A DNA stretch of 64,000 nt from Pararge aegeria (lineage: Eukaryota > Arthropoda > Insecta > Lepidoptera > Nymphalidae), in NCBI RefSeq assembly GCF_905163445.1, contig NC_053202.1:6696001-6760000 (forward strand). The letters run 5' to 3'. The translations under genes and the position numbers were made by a program. Below the pieces are notes generated by a model that was given only the letters and a program-made list of their open reading frames with translations, was not told the origin of the DNA and did not search any database. This document shows, piece by piece, positions 62,464-64,000 of this stretch. How positions within the stretch are numbered: position 1 is the first letter of the stretch; each line of letters opens with the position of its first letter.

Positions 62464-63470
62464 AGGGCTAGCAGCCGTGCCACCATAAAAATAGCTCTTC
62501 CCGTTACTCGTGGTTGCTCTATAGACGAGATAATGGGTAGACATAATTTACTCGTGGCGCAAACGACTGTGAACTTGCTAAACTTTTTACAGGATTTCAT
62601 AATAAAATAACTCAGTGTCAATATATGTTTTCATAAATAAAACTTAGTAACAATACATACAAATCGGTTTTTTATTCGCAAAAGTAATGAAAAACTTCAT
62701 ATGAAACTTGTCCAATGATCATTATGCTGTCGGCTCGACTAGTCTCTCTCGCGTTCCTAATTCTTGGCTTGAGTGTCTCTGATCAATATAGCACACTTTT
62801 ATCAGTAAGTACTATTTGTATGGCACTTATTAAAAGTATTTTTTGTGAATATGCAGTACCTTTGCATTCTTTAATTATTAATTTAAGACCGCTTGGAGCG
62901 GCAGAGCTCTCGCAGACTACGGAATGATTGATCTAAGAAAGGTTAGACTGATTTACACTAATGTTTGAATTTGCTCCCTTCTCCCGGTCTCCTTACTTAA
63001 ATCTGATACGCAATTCCATCACTACTTTACTTACTTAATAAACGTTGATTAAGTGAAGATAAGTTGGGGTCAAGTAAGTTAGATTAGAACAGAGTATCTT
63101 TCAGAGAGATCTAATCAGAAATGCCGTAGACAAACCAGAATTATAAAGTAATGGGATATAAAACTAAAGTAACAAATACCGCGACCGGTACACGTTGGGG
63201 TCCTATAGCGTTAGAATGGAGAATCTGTTTAGATGATATCAGGAAATATGCCAAGAGCCGCGGTTCAACTCCGTGGTTTATGGAAGTCACTACAAGAGAC
63301 TTATGATTGTGGAAGTCATACGACGTCGATGACAACAAGAAAAGTCAGTACAAGAAAGATAAGTATAGCTAGCATACGCGCCATTTCTACCCATTATCTC
63401 ATGTCTTCATAAAACACGAGTAAAGGGTAAAGATAATTATCTCGTATTTAGCATGCTAGCCCTGCATGAA
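62464..63470. repeat. About 1-kb segment bounded by diverged inverted repeats
   Basis: AGGGCTAGC...GTTACTCGTG...ACGAGATAATGGGTAGA (62464-62555) is inverted at 63372-63470 (TCTACCCATTATCTCATG, CACGAGTAAAGGGTAA, GCTAGCCCT). The arms are about 90 bp with many mismatches. The interior has no transposase-like frame. It could be an old TIR transposon or two independent repeat copies. Confidence 0.5.
62715..62805 (+). other. Weak candidate first exon with signal peptide
   Basis: ATG at 62715 begins MIIMLSARLVSLAFLILGLS, a plausible hydrophobic signal sequence, followed by VSDQYSTLLS and the donor-like CAGTAAGT at about 62801-62808. There is no other exon, homology or repeat-free context, and it lies between the inverted repeats above, so coincidence is likely. 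Confidence 0.15.
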
Positions 63471-64000
63471 ACATTACTTCACGTTTATTATAAATATATT
63501 TTGTATCCGTAAGTAGATATAAACAAAAATAAGTTCCTTAGCTTCTTGTAAGAGAACGGCCTTAATGTAAACACAGTGCCTATCAACCCAAGAATGAACG
63601 TGACGGGTCGTTATAAGTGAAAGAGACATAAGAAGGGACATAACTGTTGCATAAATAAAATTCTCTTGCGTGTGCTCGCAATACTGCTTTATTTATGTCT
63701 CTTCGTTCAATCCTTTGTCTAGCTTAAGAAACAAAGTCCTTCACTTTTCTAAGCCTACTAGCCTACTCATTAAGAAGAATAAAACCCAAGAGTCGTCGGC
63801 GATACTTGAGACGCTGTTTGTTTTGTAGCAATTCTTTTAACACGGCTGGATTTATTTGTCACACTCGAATTATTTTGCTACGGAAAAGTCGGTTTCTTCA
63901 ATACATCTATTGTTAGGTTTACCTATTAATTTTAATTTTTTTATTGTTATCAATGAAGAAAAATCGGTCTTAAAAGAGGTCCTATTGAAACCAATTTTTG
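63471..64000. other. Unannotated region
   Basis: AAGAGACATAA and TTATGTCTCTT (about 63625 and 63694) form an 11-bp inverted pair. No gene recognised. Confidence 0.4.

Noticed and set aside
63190..63335. RTE-like 3' end on the plus strand (AAGAGCCGCGGTTCAACTCC, ATGGAAGTCACTACAAGAGAC)
   Set aside because: It resembles an RTE terminus in places, but the reading frame does not follow the RTE C-terminal order and no GATGAT tail is present, so I could not support it.

Overview
The window looks like non-coding, transposon-packed nuclear DNA from a lepidopteran insect, most likely a butterfly. The base composition is AT-rich. Nearly every recognisable segment belongs to repeat types I know from Lepidoptera: tRNA-derived SINEs, short non-autonomous Helitrons that begin CTACTAATATTATAAA and end GGGCAACAGCTAG, RTE and CR1/Jockey-like LINEs, and a short-LTR Ty3/gypsy element. 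The species cannot be fixed from the sequence. I find no host protein-coding gene I would defend. The only candidate is one weak signal-peptide-like exon near 62.7 kb. I find no tRNA or rRNA gene.

Recurrent families, named here for reference. SINE-A: tRNA-like head with GGCGCAGTGG and GGGTTCGATTCCCAC boxes, tail ending in repeated TATTTATT. SINE-B: head GACCTCCCTGGCGCAG, body with GACAAAGACGTGCCGCTAAG, tail GTGGAATAAAAA. SINE-C: tRNA-like head and a body resembling an RTE 3' end, ending in GATGATGAT. SINE-D: tRNA-like head with GGTTCGAATACC and a body containing GTGCTCTCCGAGG. LINE-Z: a LINE 3' end containing GTGGGCTTCTTCTTAGACCAG. LINE-G: a LINE 3' end with a short GATCGCT...AGCGATAAGG hairpin.

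Layout. 0-10 kb: SINE-A, -B and -C copies, LINE C-terminal fragments, a tandem array at 1.9-2.3 kb, a 201-bp element with a hammerhead-ribozyme-like core inserted in a SINE-C at 5.4-5.6 kb, a LINE nested in a SINE-B at 7.5-8.3 kb, and a Helitron at 8.5-9.0 kb. 10-29 kb: a 592-bp GCACA pentamer array, more SINEs and Helitrons, an inverted SINE-A pair at 18.5-19.0 kb, and a head-to-head pair of the hammerhead element at 27.3-27.7 kb. 29.0-33.1 kb: a Ty3/gypsy retrotransposon with identical 101-bp LTRs, an intact pol and a damaged gag, inserted in a SINE-B with target duplication AATAT. 34-39 kb: two abutting perfect 22-bp hairpins beside a LINE C-terminus, several palindromes, and small inverted-repeat elements, one with an 8-bp target duplication. 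39-47 kb: LINE 3' fragments, a probably inverted SINE-A and Helitrons. 47.8-51.7 kb: a three-layer nest in which an old LINE-Z is split by a near-full-length RTE LINE and by two abutting Helitrons. 54-64 kb: further SINEs, a frameshifted CR1-like LINE, a SINE-A inside a SINE-C, and a region of about 1 kb bounded by inverted repeats.

The parts do not form a pathway. What they share is insertion history, and four insertions can be ordered precisely from their target sites. The most interesting items are the hammerhead-like ribozyme element, the double hairpin in a LINE 3' region, and the very young gypsy copy that lacks part of gag. All family identifications rest on motifs and memory, because no database could be searched.
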